This document shows positions 26,047-35,233 of a DNA stretch of 64,000 bases, piece by piece (position 1 is the stretch's first letter; each line of letters starts with the position of its first letter). The stretch lies in assembly GCF_009377175.1 (NCBI RefSeq), contig NZ_VJZD01000009.1:1-64000 (forward strand), read 5' to 3'. The translations under genes and the position numbers were made by a program. Under the pieces are notes generated by a model. It was not told the DNA's origin. It saw only the letters and a list, made by a program, of their open reading frames with translations, and did no database searches. This stretch comes from Streptomyces adustus (GTDB lineage Bacteria; Actinomycetota; Actinomycetes; Streptomycetales; Streptomycetaceae).

Positions 26047-27510
26047 TCACAACCCGAGCCAGCCACCGACCGACTCGGCGGCACCGCCGATGCTCTTGCC
26101 GACATCCTCGACCGCGTGGGTGACGGCGTGCACAGCCTTCTTGCCGGTTTGGGTGTTGAGGACGTAATAGGCGCCGTAACCAAGACCGGCACCCACGAGG
26201 ATGCCCGCCCCGACAGCCCAGCCGACCGGCCCTCCGGCAGCGGCCACCACCAGCGCCTCCGTACCCCAGGTGGTGGCCATTCCGACTCCGAGGGACACGA
26301 CGTTCGAGGTCACAGCGACGTCCGGGTCCGAATGGTTGACCTTGATGTCGTACGCGATGCCCCCGACGGTCAGCAGTGTGCCGACCAATGGCAGCCGGTC
26401 CCCTGTCCTGAAGACCTTGCCGAGCCAGCCGGCCTCCGCGCCCGCCGACCCTCCCCTGATGAAGGGGGCCTTGTCGGCGAACCAGCGGGCCGAATCGCCG
26501 ACCGACGCCTCCATGAAGCGGGACATCGGGCCCAGCCCGTACTTGCCGTAGATGCGCTCCGCCTCACGGGACGCGGCCTTGGACGCCTTGGCCGCGGCGC
26601 GCGTCTCGGTCCTGAACCGAGCCCGCTCCTTCGGGCTCATGGCGTTGACGCGCTTCTCGTAGGCGGCTTCGGCCTCCCGCGAGAACTGCTCCGCCTCGCC
26701 CCGGAGCTGCTCGGACAGGTGCGACTGGAAGCCGATGACGGAGGCGAGGAGTCCGGCGTGCACGGTCCATGTCGCCTTGGGGTCCCCCAGGTCCGTGACC
26801 GCCTTCTCCAGGTGCTTCCAGGCGGTGTCCCACAGATCGGGATCGTCCCCCTGCAACAGCGCCCGGTTGAAGACGGCGCCCGGGTCGTCCTCGGGGATGT
26901 CACCATGAAACAGGTCGAGCACCTTGTCGAAGCCCGGCGCGGGTTCGTCGGCGTTCACCGCGGCGGTGAACGCGGCACCGAACGTCTTGATGTCCTCCCG
27001 GGCCGTCGGCGCGTCGGACATCGCGACGGCCATCGGGAGGTTCTTGACGAGGTTGGGGTCCATCCTGGCGTAGAAGGACGAGTCGAAGTCCGGATCACCC
27101 TTGTGCGCGGCCAGTTCCTGGGCGATTCGATGGAACTCCGGGCCGGCCTCGGCGGGGTCCATGTCCTTGAGTTCGTCGGCCTGCGCGGCCAGGTCCGCGC
27201 CCTCCTCCCGCGCCTGCCGCACGGTCCATATCGGTTCGCGCAGCTGGACCATGGTGGGCCTGGGGCCCACCCCCTCGAACTCCATGGCGGCGGCGAGCTT
27301 CTGGCGTCGGCGCAGCATCGGAAGTTCGTCGTCGACCCAGGAGGCTATCTTCCCGATCTCGGTCAGACTGCCGGTGTCGAGGCCGAGCGCCTGGAATCGA
27401 CTGAAATACGCGGTCCTGCTCTCGTGCAGGGTTTTGCTGCCCGACGCCAGATTGTTGATGGTCTTCAGAAGATTCTCGGGATTGATTCCCGAGAAGTTCG
27501 GGTCACCCAT
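26047..27510 (-). CDS. Large DUF6571-like protein with hydrophobic C-terminus, possible secreted effector
   Basis: 487 aa. The first 330 residues are helical and charged without a signal peptide; AAHKGDPDFDSSFYARMDP followed by NLVKNLP resembles DUF6571-type proteins of actinobacteria. The last 150 residues carry Gly/Ala/Val-rich hydrophobic segments (TLLTVGGIAYDIKV, VVSLGVGMATTWGTEALVVA, GWAVGAGILVGAGLGYGAYY), like pore-forming or toxin-delivery proteins. The cassette (SAV_915-like, this, DUF3592-like) resembles type VII-linked loci. There is no WxG motif or known nuclease domain. Start ATG 27510 overlaps the upstream gene by 8 bp. Function is inference from architecture only. Confidence 0.7.
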   Translation of the reverse strand: MGDPNFSGINPENLLKTINNLASGSKTLHESRTAYFSRFQALGLDTGSLTEIGKIASWVDDELPMLRRRQKLAAAMEFEGVGPRPTMVQLREPIWTVRQAREEGADLAAQADELKDMDPAEAGPEFHRIAQELAAHKGDPDFDSSFYARMDPNLVKNLPMAVAMSDAPTAREDIKTFGAAFTAAVNADEPAPGFDKVLDLFHGDIPEDDPGAVFNRALLQGDDPDLWDTAWKHLEKAVTDLGDPKATWTVHAGLLASVIGFQSHLSEQLRGEAEQFSREAEAAYEKRVNAMSPKERARFRTETRAAAKASKAASREAERIYGKYGLGPMSRFMEASVGDSARWFADKAPFIRGGSAGAEAGWLGKVFRTGDRLPLVGTLLTVGGIAYDIKVNHSDPDVAVTSNVVSLGVGMATTWGTEALVVAAAGGPVGWAVGAGILVGAGLGYGAYYVLNTQTGKKAVHAVTHAVEDVGKSIGGAAESVGGWLGL

Positions 27511-27832
27511 TCGCCACGACTCCCGCGCCTTCGGCCAACCCGGGGTTCAGCAGTACGGCTTGAGCACCCGACCCGCGCAGCGCGTCTTCGAGCTTTTCGG
27601 TGGGAATCGCGACCCATGGCTGTTCTTCGCCCATCGCGTCGACCAGAAGGGCCACGGTCGAGAAAGCGAGAGCCACGAGTCGATCCTCGCCGGACTCGGC
27701 CTCCAGCGGCACGAGCAGCACGTCGACCGTGCCCTCCAGGACCGGGGCACCGTCATCGCCCCGGGACATGTCCGTCACGGTGGGCAGCACAAGTGCATTC
27801 GGGGCCTCACGAACAGGACTTGTCGATTCCAT
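27503..27832 (-). CDS. SAV_915/SseB-like small protein
   Basis: 109 aa. The layout VLEGTVDVLLVPLE, RLVALAFSTVALLVDAMGEEQPWVAI, LEDALRGSGAQAVLLNPGL matches the SseB-N-like SAV_915 family, small proteins recurrently found beside WXG100/type VII-type genes in Streptomyces. It could be a chaperone or immunity-like partner, but no function is shown. Its end overlaps the next gene by 8 bp. ATG 27832 lacks a Shine-Dalgarno and follows a promoter-like pair closely. Confidence 0.7.
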   Translation of the reverse strand: MESTSPVREAPNALVLPTVTDMSRGDDGAPVLEGTVDVLLVPLEAESGEDRLVALAFSTVALLVDAMGEEQPWVAIPTEKLEDALRGSGAQAVLLNPGLAEGAGVVANG

Positions 27833-27842
27833 CCGCTCAGCG

Positions 27843-27872
27843 TATAAGCCGTGTCGGCAATGCCGGAGTCAA
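27843..27872 (-). promoter_or_regulatory. Candidate promoter of the SAV_915 cassette
   Basis: On the minus strand TTGACT (27872-27867) and CTTATA/TTATAC (about 27848-27842) are separated by 18-19 bp. Transcription would start within about 5 nt of the ATG at 27832, giving a nearly leaderless transcript. Confidence 0.45.
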
Positions 27873-27995
27873 GCTTCTTGAAAGCATTGGGAATTGCGGG
27901 GATGGCGACCCGATGCACACCGCGGCCAATCACGGTCGCCTTCCGGATGGAGGCGGCCACCGTCAGCCGGATCGCGCCGACGGTGCTTCCGGCCT

Positions 27996-28793
27996 TCAGG
28001 GCGAGGTGGGGGCCTTGATGGTGAGCACTCGGTCCCGCAGGACGGGGAGTTCGGCGCGGATTCGGGGGACCTCGGACATGTCGAGGTCCACGGTCAGGGT
28101 CTCCTGCGCGGTGCGGGTCTCGCCCAGGACGGTTCCCCAGGGATCGACGACCGCGCTGTGGCCGGCCTGCTCCATGCCGCCGTGCGTGCCCGTGGCGCAG
28201 CAGGCCAGGAGGAAGACCTGCTCCTCCAGGGCCCTCGTGCGGGTGAGCAGCCGCCAGTGGCTCAGCCGGGCCGCGGGCCAGGCGGCGGGAACCGCAACCA
28301 GTTCGGCGCCCGCGTCGAGCAGGCCCCGGAAGAGTTCGGGGAAGCGGAGGTCGTAGCAGATGGCGAGGCCGACCACGCCGAAGTCGGTGGGCACGGTGAC
28401 GATGTCGTCGCCGCCGCCCATCAGGGTCGCCTCGCCGGTGTCGAAGCCGTACCGGTGGATCTTGCGATAGCGGCCGCGCAGGTCGCCGTGCCGGTCGAAG
28501 AGGAGCGCGGTGTTGTACAGGGTCCCGTCCGCGTCCCGCTCGACGATCGAACCCGCGTGGAGCCACACTCCGGCCCGACGCGCCGCGGCGGACATCGCCT
28601 GGGCGGTGGGGCCGTCGAGCCCTTCGGCCTCGTGCTCCCAGCGGTCGTACGACCAGGCGCCGGCCGCCCAGAGCTCCGGCAGGACCACCAGATCGTCTCC
28701 GGTCCTGGCGCGCACCAGCGAGGCCGCCCGGCGGCGGCGCTCGTCCGCGGTGTCCGACGCGTCCACGGACAGCTGTACCAGCGAGGCACGCAT
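27996..28793 (-). CDS. Nitrilase-superfamily carbon-nitrogen hydrolase
   Basis: 265 aa amidohydrolase. The Glu-Lys-Cys triad is visible: Glu in VVLPELWAAG, Lys in RYRKIHRYGFD, and Cys146 in AICYDLRFPELF. The sequence is closest to omega-amidase/YafV-type (Nit2-like) enzymes that hydrolyse alpha-keto acid amides or repair deaminated metabolites, but the substrate cannot be fixed by eye. ATG 28793 has a perfect GGAGG seven bases upstream; GTG 28802 (three codons earlier) would place that sequence inside the gene. It is divergent from the FAD oxidase gene across about 250 bp. Confidence 0.9.
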   Translation of the reverse strand: MRASLVQLSVDASDTADERRRRAASLVRARTGDDLVVLPELWAAGAWSYDRWEHEAEGLDGPTAQAMSAAARRAGVWLHAGSIVERDADGTLYNTALLFDRHGDLRGRYRKIHRYGFDTGEATLMGGGDDIVTVPTDFGVVGLAICYDLRFPELFRGLLDAGAELVAVPAAWPAARLSHWRLLTRTRALEEQVFLLACCATGTHGGMEQAGHSAVVDPWGTVLGETRTAQETLTVDLDMSEVPRIRAELPVLRDRVLTIKAPTSP

Positions 28794-29047
28794 GGGTGTC
28801 ACCTCCGCGACCGCGCCCGCGCGGCCCAGGGAAACCTGTTCCCACGAGCGTAAGGAGGCGGCTGCGCCCTGCGCGCCCTGTGGGGTCCGTACGGGGCACG
28901 GGCCGACGCGGCGCCGGTCCCGGCCGCCTCGGCCGCATCCGGCAGCGGCTCGCCCGGGAGTGGTCGAAGTCCGCGTCCGGCGGGAGCAACTACCCTACGC
29001 TGAGCTCGATTTGACCATGTCGGATCGGCTGAGAGGTGGTAGGTCGG

Positions 29048-30520
29048 ATGGCTCACACCCCGTCAAGACGTGCCGTGCTGCGCGGACTCGCCGTCACCGG
29101 GACGGCGGTGATCGGCTTCGACCCCGGTACCCGCAGCTGGGCCGCGGCCGGATCGGCGTCCGGCCCGGACACGGTCGGGATCCCCCGGCTGGACGGGACG
29201 CTCGTCACGGACGAGCCGTCGCTCGCCGCCACCGCCGACGACTACGGGCACCTCGTGCACCACCGTCCCGTGGCCGTGCTGCGCCCGGGCTCGGTCCGCG
29301 ACATCGTCGCCATGGTCCGGTTCTGCAACGAACGGCGCCTGCCGGTCGCGCCGCGCGGGCAGGGACACGCCACGTTCGGCCAGGCGCAGGTGAGGGGCGG
29401 TCTGGTCATCGAGACCGCGACCCTCGCGGACATCGGTCACGTGGGGCCGGACAGCACCACCGTCACCGTCGGGGCGGGCGCCCGGTGGAGCGACGTGGCC
29501 CGGGCGACGACCGCCCACGGGCTCACCCCGCCCGTCTTCACCGACTATCTCGAACTCTCCGTCGGCGGCACCCTGTCCGTGGGCGGGCTGGGCGGCCAGA
29601 CCCACCGGCACGGCGCCCAGGTCGACAACGTCACCGCGCTCCTGGTCGTCACCGGAGCGGGCGAGACGGTCCGCTGCTCCCCCACCCGGCGCCCCGACCT
29701 CTTCCACGCCGTCCTGGCCGGGCTCGGCCAGTGCGCCGTCGTCGTCGAGGCGACGCTGCGACTGGTGCGCGCGCCGGAGACCGTACGCCACTACCTGCTG
29801 TCCTACGACGATCTGGAGACCTTCCTCGACGACCAGCGCGTCCTCGTCGAGGAGGACCGTTTCGACTACGTCGAGGGCCAGGTCGTCGCGGACGCCGACG
29901 GCGCCTTCCGCTCGTACCTCCTGGAGGCGGTGGCCTACGGCCCGCCGGCCGGACCCGCGCCCGAGGACACCGCCCTGCTGCGCGGCCTGCGCCACGACCC
30001 GGCCCGGGTCGAGCGCGCCGACCTGGCCTACTACGACTTCCTCGACCGGCTGGCCCCGGCGGTCGCCGCGCTGAAGGCGGCGGGCCTGTGGTCGTACGCC
30101 CACCCATGGCTCAACCTGCTGCTCCCCGGGTCGTCCGCGGCCGCGCTCGCCGGCCGGATGCTGGACGCCCTCACCCCGGCCGACCTGGGCCCCGGCGTCG
30201 TCCTGCTCTACCCGCTGCGCCGGGACCGGCTGAACACCCCGCTGCTGCGCACCTCCGACGACTCCCTGTCGTACCTCCTCGGAGTGCTGAGGACGACGCC
30301 GCCGGACGACACCGCCGCCGCCGACCGCCTGCTGGCGGCCAACCGCTCCGCCTACGAGGCGACCGCAGCGGCCGGCGGCACCCAGTACCCGGTCGGCAGC
30401 ATCCCCTTCGGCCGCGCTGACTGGCGGGCCCACTTCGGCCCGGCCTGGCCGCGGCTGAAGGCGGCGAAGCGCCGGTACGACCCGCGCGGGATCCTGGTCC
30501 CGGGCCAGGGCGTCTTCTGA
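29048..30520 (+). CDS. Tat-exported FAD-linked oxidase, cytokinin dehydrogenase-like
   Basis: 490 aa. The N-terminus SRRAVLRGLAVTGTAVIGF is a Tat signal, so it folds with FAD before export. The PCMH FAD-binding domain (about 60-240) has VLRPGSVRDIVAMVRF, RGQGHATFGQAQ with the His that can bind FAD covalently, and GGTLSVGGLGGQTHRHG. The substrate domain ends with the berberine-bridge-like FGPAWPRLKAAKRRYDPRG. Cytokinin dehydrogenase is the nearest family by eye; other FAD-linked alcohol or amine oxidases are possible. ATG 29048 is preferred over GTG 29036 because AGAGGTGG is then properly spaced. A strong terminator follows. Confidence 0.88.
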   Translation: MAHTPSRRAVLRGLAVTGTAVIGFDPGTRSWAAAGSASGPDTVGIPRLDGTLVTDEPSLAATADDYGHLVHHRPVAVLRPGSVRDIVAMVRFCNERRLPVAPRGQGHATFGQAQVRGGLVIETATLADIGHVGPDSTTVTVGAGARWSDVARATTAHGLTPPVFTDYLELSVGGTLSVGGLGGQTHRHGAQVDNVTALLVVTGAGETVRCSPTRRPDLFHAVLAGLGQCAVVVEATLRLVRAPETVRHYLLSYDDLETFLDDQRVLVEEDRFDYVEGQVVADADGAFRSYLLEAVAYGPPAGPAPEDTALLRGLRHDPARVERADLAYYDFLDRLAPAVAALKAAGLWSYAHPWLNLLLPGSSAAALAGRMLDALTPADLGPGVVLLYPLRRDRLNTPLLRTSDDSLSYLLGVLRTTPPDDTAAADRLLAANRSAYEATAAAGGTQYPVGSIPFGRADWRAHFGPAWPRLKAAKRRYDPRGILVPGQGVF

Positions 30521-30531
30521 GCCCGGACGCC

Positions 30532-30557
30532 CCGCCGCCCGCCTCCCCGGGCGGCGG
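30532..30557. terminator. Bidirectional hairpin after the FAD oxidase
   Basis: Perfect 10-bp stem CCGCCGCCCG (30532-30541) with CGGGCGGCGG (30548-30557), loop of six, between convergent genes whose stops are 61 bp apart. Confidence 0.8.
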
Positions 30558-30581
30558 AGAGACGGGCGGCGGGCGGCTCGG

Positions 30582-31622
30582 TCAGATCGTCGCGACGTCG
30601 ATCACGAACCGGTAGCGCACATCGCTGGCGAGCACCCGCTCGTACGCCTCGTTGATCTCGTCGGCCCGGACCAGCTCGATCTCGGCGCCGAAGCCGTGCT
30701 CCGCACAGAAGTCCAGCATCTCCTGGGTCTCGCGGATGCCGCCGATGCTGGATCCGGCCAGCGTCTTGCGGCCCCCGATCAGCGAGAAGAGGTTGAGCGA
30801 GATCGGCTCCTCGGGGGCGCCCACGTTCACCAGCGCGCCGTCGGACTTCAGCAGGGACAGGTACATGCCGAAGTCGAGCGGCGCCGACACCGTGGAGACG
30901 ATCAGGTCGAAGCTGCCGCGCAGCTCCTCGAAGGTCTTCGGGTCGCTGGTGGCGTAGTAGTGGTCGGCACCCAGCTTCAGGCCGTCCTCCTGCTTGCGCA
31001 GGGACTGCGACAGTACGGTCACCTCGGCGCCGAGCGCGTGCGCGATCTTGACGCCCATGTGGCCGAGGCCGCCCATGCCGAGGATGGCGACCTTCTTGCC
31101 GGGGCCCGCGTTCCAGTGCCGCAGCGGCGAGTACAGGGTGATGCCGGCGCACAGCAGCGGAGCGGCCTCGTCCAGCTTGAGGCCGTCGGGGATGCGGACG
31201 ACGTAGTTCTCGTCGACGACGACCTTCTCGGAGTAGCCGCCGTAGGTCGGCTCCCCGTCCCGGCCGACGCCGTTGTACGTCATGGTGGCGCCGCCGGTGC
31301 AGTACTGCTCCAGGCCCGCCTTGCAGTTGTCGCACTCACGGCAGGAGTCGACCATGCAGCCGACACCCACCCGGTCGCCGACGGCGAACCGGGTCACGCC
31401 GGGGCCGACCTCGGAGACGACACCCGCGATCTCGTGGCCGGGGACCATCGGGAAGATGGCCTGGCCCCAGCCTTCGCGGGCCTGGTGGATGTCCGAGTGG
31501 CAGATGCCCGCGAACTTGATGTCGATCAGCACGTCGAACTCGCGGACCGCGCGGCGCTCGATCGTGGTGCGCTCCAGCGGCGCCTTGGCTGCGGGGGCGG
31601 CGTAAGCGGCGACAGTGGTCAT
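30582..31622 (-). CDS. Zinc-dependent NAD(P) alcohol dehydrogenase, cinnamyl-alcohol/YahK type
   Basis: 346 aa medium-chain dehydrogenase. Catalytic zinc ligands Cys and His-Glu are in GICHSDIHQ and VPGHEIAG; the structural zinc site is [15 protein letters not shown]. The Rossmann loop is [22 protein letters not shown], without the acidic residue that fixes NAD specificity, favouring NADPH as in aldehyde-reducing YahK/ADH-A types. It most likely reduces aldehydes. ATG 31622 has AGGAG seven bases upstream. A divergent XRE/MmyB-type regulator suggests it is the control target. Confidence 0.94.
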   Translation of the reverse strand: MTTVAAYAAPAAKAPLERTTIERRAVREFDVLIDIKFAGICHSDIHQAREGWGQAIFPMVPGHEIAGVVSEVGPGVTRFAVGDRVGVGCMVDSCRECDNCKAGLEQYCTGGATMTYNGVGRDGEPTYGGYSEKVVVDENYVVRIPDGLKLDEAAPLLCAGITLYSPLRHWNAGPGKKVAILGMGGLGHMGVKIAHALGAEVTVLSQSLRKQEDGLKLGADHYYATSDPKTFEELRGSFDLIVSTVSAPLDFGMYLSLLKSDGALVNVGAPEEPISLNLFSLIGGRKTLAGSSIGGIRETQEMLDFCAEHGFGAEIELVRADEINEAYERVLASDVRYRFVIDVATI

Positions 31623-31801
31623 GCCGATTCTCCTAGCTGGTGATTCCGTGCCCGGCCGTCCTCGGCCGGGCACGGTGTCCAGCCTGCCCGAGATCCGGAC
31701 GGCCACCCAGACCACGCTTGTGCCTACGTCCGGTGTTCCTACTACTGGCGGGGTCAGGCTCGGGAACGTAGGACCAGCCGCGGGCCGTGAATACTGGATG
31801 C

Positions 31802-32713
31802 ATGGACGAACTGCCCGAGCCCGCAGCGGGGCCCCTGGAGCCGGGCCGGGCGGCGCTGGACCGCCGGGCCGAGCTCAGCGAGTTCCTGCGGTCCCGGCGG
31901 GCCCGGCTGAAGCCGGAGGACGTGGGGCTGCCGGACTTCGGGCGGCACCGCCGGGTGCCCGGGCTGCGGCGCGAGGAGCTGGCCCAGCTGGCCGGGGTGT
32001 CCGTGGCGTACTACACGCGGCTGGAGCAGGGCAACGGGCGGAACGTGTCGGCCGAGGTGCTGGACTCGATCGCGCGGGCGCTGCGGCTGACCGGCGCCGA
32101 GCACGCGCACCTCACGCATCTGGCGAAGCCCAAGCAGCACAAGCGCAGGCCGGCGGCGCGGCAGCAGCAGGTGCGGACCGGGCTGCGGCAGCTGCTGGAC
32201 AGCATGGACGGCATCCCGGCCTATGTCTCCGGCCGGCGCTCGGACATCCTCGCGTGGAACCGGATGGCGGCGGCCCTGTTCGGCGACTGGGCGGAGCTGC
32301 CCGCGCAGGAGCGGAACTGGGCCCGGCTGGTGTTCCTCAGGCCCGACTACCGCGAGCTGTTCGTGGACTGGGACCAGAAGGCGACCGACATCGTCAGCTA
32401 CCTGCGGATGGACGCCGGCTGCCATCCGGACGATCCGCGGCTGTCGGCGCTGGTCGGCGAGCTCTCCGTGAAGAGCGAGGTGTTCCGCAGGCTGTGGGCC
32501 ACGCACGACGTCAAGGAGAAGAGCCACGGCACCAAGCGGATGCGCCATCCGCTCGTCGGCGACCTCGCCCTCTCCTTCGAGACGTTCGGCCTGGTCGACG
32601 ACAGCGAGCAGCACCTGATCACCTATCACGCGGAGCCGGGCTCCGCGTCGGCCGAGGCACTGCGTCTGCTGGCCAGCTGGGGCACGGACGCGAGACGCGT
32701 ACCGCTGGCCTGA
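31802..32713 (+). CDS. XRE regulator with MmyB-like ligand-binding domain
   Basis: 303 aa. HTH_31/XRE domain (about 20-100): [18 protein letters not shown]-like ([16 protein letters not shown]), [21 protein letters not shown]. The C-terminal MmyB-like domain (about 120-300) contains [18 protein letters not shown] and [18 protein letters not shown], a PAS-like module that binds fatty-acid-like or aldehyde ligands in related regulators. It is divergent from the alcohol dehydrogenase with a 179-bp gap and probably regulates it. ATG 31802 has no Shine-Dalgarno; AATACT ends 6 nt upstream. A GTG at 31787 is a weaker alternative. Confidence 0.92.
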   Translation: MDELPEPAAGPLEPGRAALDRRAELSEFLRSRRARLKPEDVGLPDFGRHRRVPGLRREELAQLAGVSVAYYTRLEQGNGRNVSAEVLDSIARALRLTGAEHAHLTHLAKPKQHKRRPAARQQQVRTGLRQLLDSMDGIPAYVSGRRSDILAWNRMAAALFGDWAELPAQERNWARLVFLRPDYRELFVDWDQKATDIVSYLRMDAGCHPDDPRLSALVGELSVKSEVFRRLWATHDVKEKSHGTKRMRHPLVGDLALSFETFGLVDDSEQHLITYHAEPGSASAEALRLLASWGTDARRVPLA

Positions 32714-32735
32714 GCGGACGGGTCCGGGTGCGGAA

Positions 32736-32775
32736 CCGTCCGCGTACCACCACCGGTGCGGTCGTGCGCGGACGG
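32736..32775. terminator. Hairpin between XRE gene and ABC exporter
   Basis: CCGTCCGCG (32736-32744) pairs with CGCGGACGG (32767-32775), 9 bp perfect; the 22-nt loop contains an additional small CACCGGTG palindrome. It lies between two convergent genes. Confidence 0.6.
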
Positions 32776-32794
32776 CGTCGTCGGCGTACTCGGG

Positions 32795-33478
32795 TTACGA
32801 GTTCGCGTTCTCCTTGACGGTGATCTTTCCCTTGCGGATGGTCGCCAGGCGCGGCGCCTTCTTCGCGATCGCGGAGTCGTGGGTCACCATGATGAAGGTG
32901 AGCCCGTGCTCCTTCCACATGCTTTCGAGCACCTCCATGATCTCGTCGCGCATGCCCTCGTCGAGGTTGCCGGTGGGCTCGTCGGCGAGGAGCACCTTCG
33001 GCTGCTTCACCAGGGCGCGGGCGATGGCGACCCGCTGCTGCTGACCGCCGGACATCTCGCCGGGCAGGTGTCCCAGCCGCTCGCCGAGTCCGACCGACCT
33101 CAGCGCCTCGGCGGCCCGCTCGCGCCGGTCCTTGACCTTCACGCCGAGCGGTACGAGCGCGGTCTCGACGTTCTCCTGCGCGGTCAGCGTCGGGATGAGG
33201 TTGAACGACTGGAAGACGAAGCCGATGTTCTCGCTGCGCACCTTGGTGAGGCGGGCCTCGGACAGCTTGGCCAGGTCGGTGCCGTCGAGGACGACCTCGC
33301 CGGAGGTGGGCCGGTCGAGTCCGCCGAGCATCTGGAGCAGGGTGGACTTGCCGCCGCCGGTGGGGCCCTGGATGACGAGCCGGTCGCCGTCCGCGATGGT
33401 CAGGTCGATGCCGTCGAGCGCGTGGACGGTGTCCTTGCCCCGCGTGTAGCGCTTGGTGACGCTTCTGAGTTCGTACAT
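32795..33478 (-). CDS. ABC transporter ATP-binding protein, MacB/LolD type
   Basis: 227 aa nucleotide-binding subunit. Walker A GPTGGGKST, Q-loop FVFQSFNLIP, signature MSGGQQQRVAIARAL, Walker B VLLADEPTGNLD and switch MVTHD. The Q/N-rich Q-loop and TGNLD are the MacB/LolD hallmarks of mechanotransmission exporters that work with FtsX-type permeases. It lies 90 bp after the permease gene on the same strand. In Streptomyces such pairs are often linked to envelope stress or antimicrobial peptides, but no two-component system adjoins this one. Confidence 0.95.
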   Translation of the reverse strand: MYELRSVTKRYTRGKDTVHALDGIDLTIADGDRLVIQGPTGGGKSTLLQMLGGLDRPTSGEVVLDGTDLAKLSEARLTKVRSENIGFVFQSFNLIPTLTAQENVETALVPLGVKVKDRRERAAEALRSVGLGERLGHLPGEMSGGQQQRVAIARALVKQPKVLLADEPTGNLDEGMRDEIMEVLESMWKEHGLTFIMVTHDSAIAKKAPRLATIRKGKITVKENANS

Positions 33479-33568
33479 GGTGGGTGCAACTCCTGGGTGA
33501 GGTGTGGAGACGGGGGCCCGCCCCGCCGAGGGCGGGCCCCGGGGCCGCGGGAACCGTGCGGGGGCCGG

Positions 33569-34996
33569 TTATTCGACGCGGCGCAGGGCGTCGGCCGGGC
33601 GCAGCCGGGAGGCACGCCAGCCGCCGAAGGCACCGGCGATCAGACCTCCGGCGACGGCCAGGCCGACCGCGAGCGCGACGGTGGTGAGGCTGACGGGCGC
33701 GGTCAGCGCGACGTCGAGGGTCTTGGCCGCGGCCTGCCGGCCGGGACCGCCGAAGCCGCCGCCACCGCCGCCTCCGCCGCCCATCTGGGCCTGGAGCGTG
33801 GGGCTGATCGCGGTGACGGTGTACGCGCCCGCCAGGCCGAGCGCGATGCCGAGGGCGCCGCCGAGCAGGCCGTTGACCATGGCCTCGCCGACGACCTGCC
33901 GGGTGACCCGGCCGGACTTCCAGCCCAGCGCCTTGAGCGTGCCGAACTCGCGCACCCGGCGGGAGACGGCCGAGGAGGTCAGCAGACCGGCGACCAGGAA
34001 CGCGGCCACGAGCACCGCGATGGACAGCCACTTGCCGACGTTGGTGGCGAGGCTGGAGGCGGTGGACAGGGAGCCGGAGACGGTGTCCGCCAGGTCCGCG
34101 GAGGTGGTGACGGTCGTACCGGAGACGTTCTTCTGGATCGTGGACTTGACGCTGTCGATCTGCTGCGAGTCGGTCGCCTTGACGTAGATCGTGGTGACCT
34201 TGTTCTTCGAGTCGCTGAGCGTCTGCGCCTGCGTCAGCGGGATGTAGAGGTTGGCCGCGGAGTCACCGCTGTCGGCCGTCGCGACGCCGACCACCTTGAA
34301 CTTGACGCCCTTGATGGTGACGGTGGAGCCGACCTTGAGCTTCTTCTCCTTGGCGTACGCCGAGTCGACGACGGCGACCTTGGCGTTCGCCTCCGAGGTC
34401 GTGAACGTACGACCGCTGCTGATCTTGGAAGAGGTCAGCGGGCCGAGCGCGGGCTTGGTGACGTCCGTGCCGTAGACCGAGTAGTTGTTGACGTCGAAGT
34501 CGGCGCCGCCGCCCTTGACCTCGCCCTGCGGCTGGCCGCCGCCGCGGCTGAAGCCGCCGCCGTTGCCGTTCTGCTGGAACTGGCCGCGGGTGAACTGGCC
34601 GCTGACCTTGATGACCTGGAGGCTCAGTCCGCCGACCGCGTCCGAGACGCCGGACTGCTTGCCGACCTTGGAGACGGTGGCCGTGGACAGGGTCTGGAAG
34701 CCCTGGACCATGACCCGGTCGGTGCTCTGCTCCGCGTCGGAGTCGTTGTCCTTCGCGTCGAACTGGAAGCGCGGACGCTGTGAGGTGCCGGTGGTCGGCG
34801 AGGCGGCCTTGGTGACCGTCATGTCGGTGCCCAGTCCGTACAGCGACTGGAGGACCTTGTCCTGGGCCTTCCCCATCCCGGAGGAGACGGAGTTGACCAC
34901 GATGACCAGCGCGATGCCCAGCGCGAGGCCGGAGGCGACGACGAGGGCCGCTTTTCTGCGGCGGCGCAGTTCGCGCCTCAGGTAGGTGAAGAACAT
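33569..34996 (-). CDS. MacB/FtsX-type ABC transporter permease
   Basis: 475 aa. One N-terminal TM (AALVVASGLALGIALVIVVNSV), a large extracellular periplasmic-core-like domain (about 45-320) and three C-terminal TMs in the FtsX domain (IAVLVAAFLVAGLLTSSAVSRRVREFGTLKALGW shows the conserved coupling loop). The outer domain has a Gly/Gln/Asn-rich loop (FQQNGNGGGFSRGGGQ) and the last TM pair is split by a run of Gly (GGGGGGGGFGGPG). Such loops are unusual and may flank a substrate surface. ATG 34996 is at the end of a low-GC stretch; the partner ATPase follows. Confidence 0.93.
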   Translation of the reverse strand: MFFTYLRRELRRRRKAALVVASGLALGIALVIVVNSVSSGMGKAQDKVLQSLYGLGTDMTVTKAASPTTGTSQRPRFQFDAKDNDSDAEQSTDRVMVQGFQTLSTATVSKVGKQSGVSDAVGGLSLQVIKVSGQFTRGQFQQNGNGGGFSRGGGQPQGEVKGGGADFDVNNYSVYGTDVTKPALGPLTSSKISSGRTFTTSEANAKVAVVDSAYAKEKKLKVGSTVTIKGVKFKVVGVATADSGDSAANLYIPLTQAQTLSDSKNKVTTIYVKATDSQQIDSVKSTIQKNVSGTTVTTSADLADTVSGSLSTASSLATNVGKWLSIAVLVAAFLVAGLLTSSAVSRRVREFGTLKALGWKSGRVTRQVVGEAMVNGLLGGALGIALGLAGAYTVTAISPTLQAQMGGGGGGGGGFGGPGRQAAAKTLDVALTAPVSLTTVALAVGLAVAGGLIAGAFGGWRASRLRPADALRRVE

Positions 34997-35185
34997 GGCC
35001 GCAAGCTAGGTACGGCATGTGATGACTCGATAAGGCCGAAATAAGAGAACGATGAGAAGGCTGTGCGAGCCCCAGGAAAGTCCCCTCGAAGGCCCCTGAG
35101 AGCCCCCAGAAGCCTCAGGAGGCCCACGGGAGGCGCCGAGCCGCCCCCGGAAGGCCGATGCCCGTCCCGGAGGGGCCGGAAACGG

Positions 35186-35213
35186 CCGATGCCGCCCCGG
35201 GGGGCGGCATCGG
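35186..35213 (-). terminator. Hairpin after the L,D-transpeptidase gene
   Basis: CCGATGCCGCCCC (35186-35198) and GGGGCGGCATCGG (35201-35213) form a 12-bp stem with a tight loop about 20 bp past the L,D-transpeptidase stop on the minus strand. Confidence 0.75.
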
Positions 35214-35233
35214 TCGGCGATGGGGAGGGTGGC

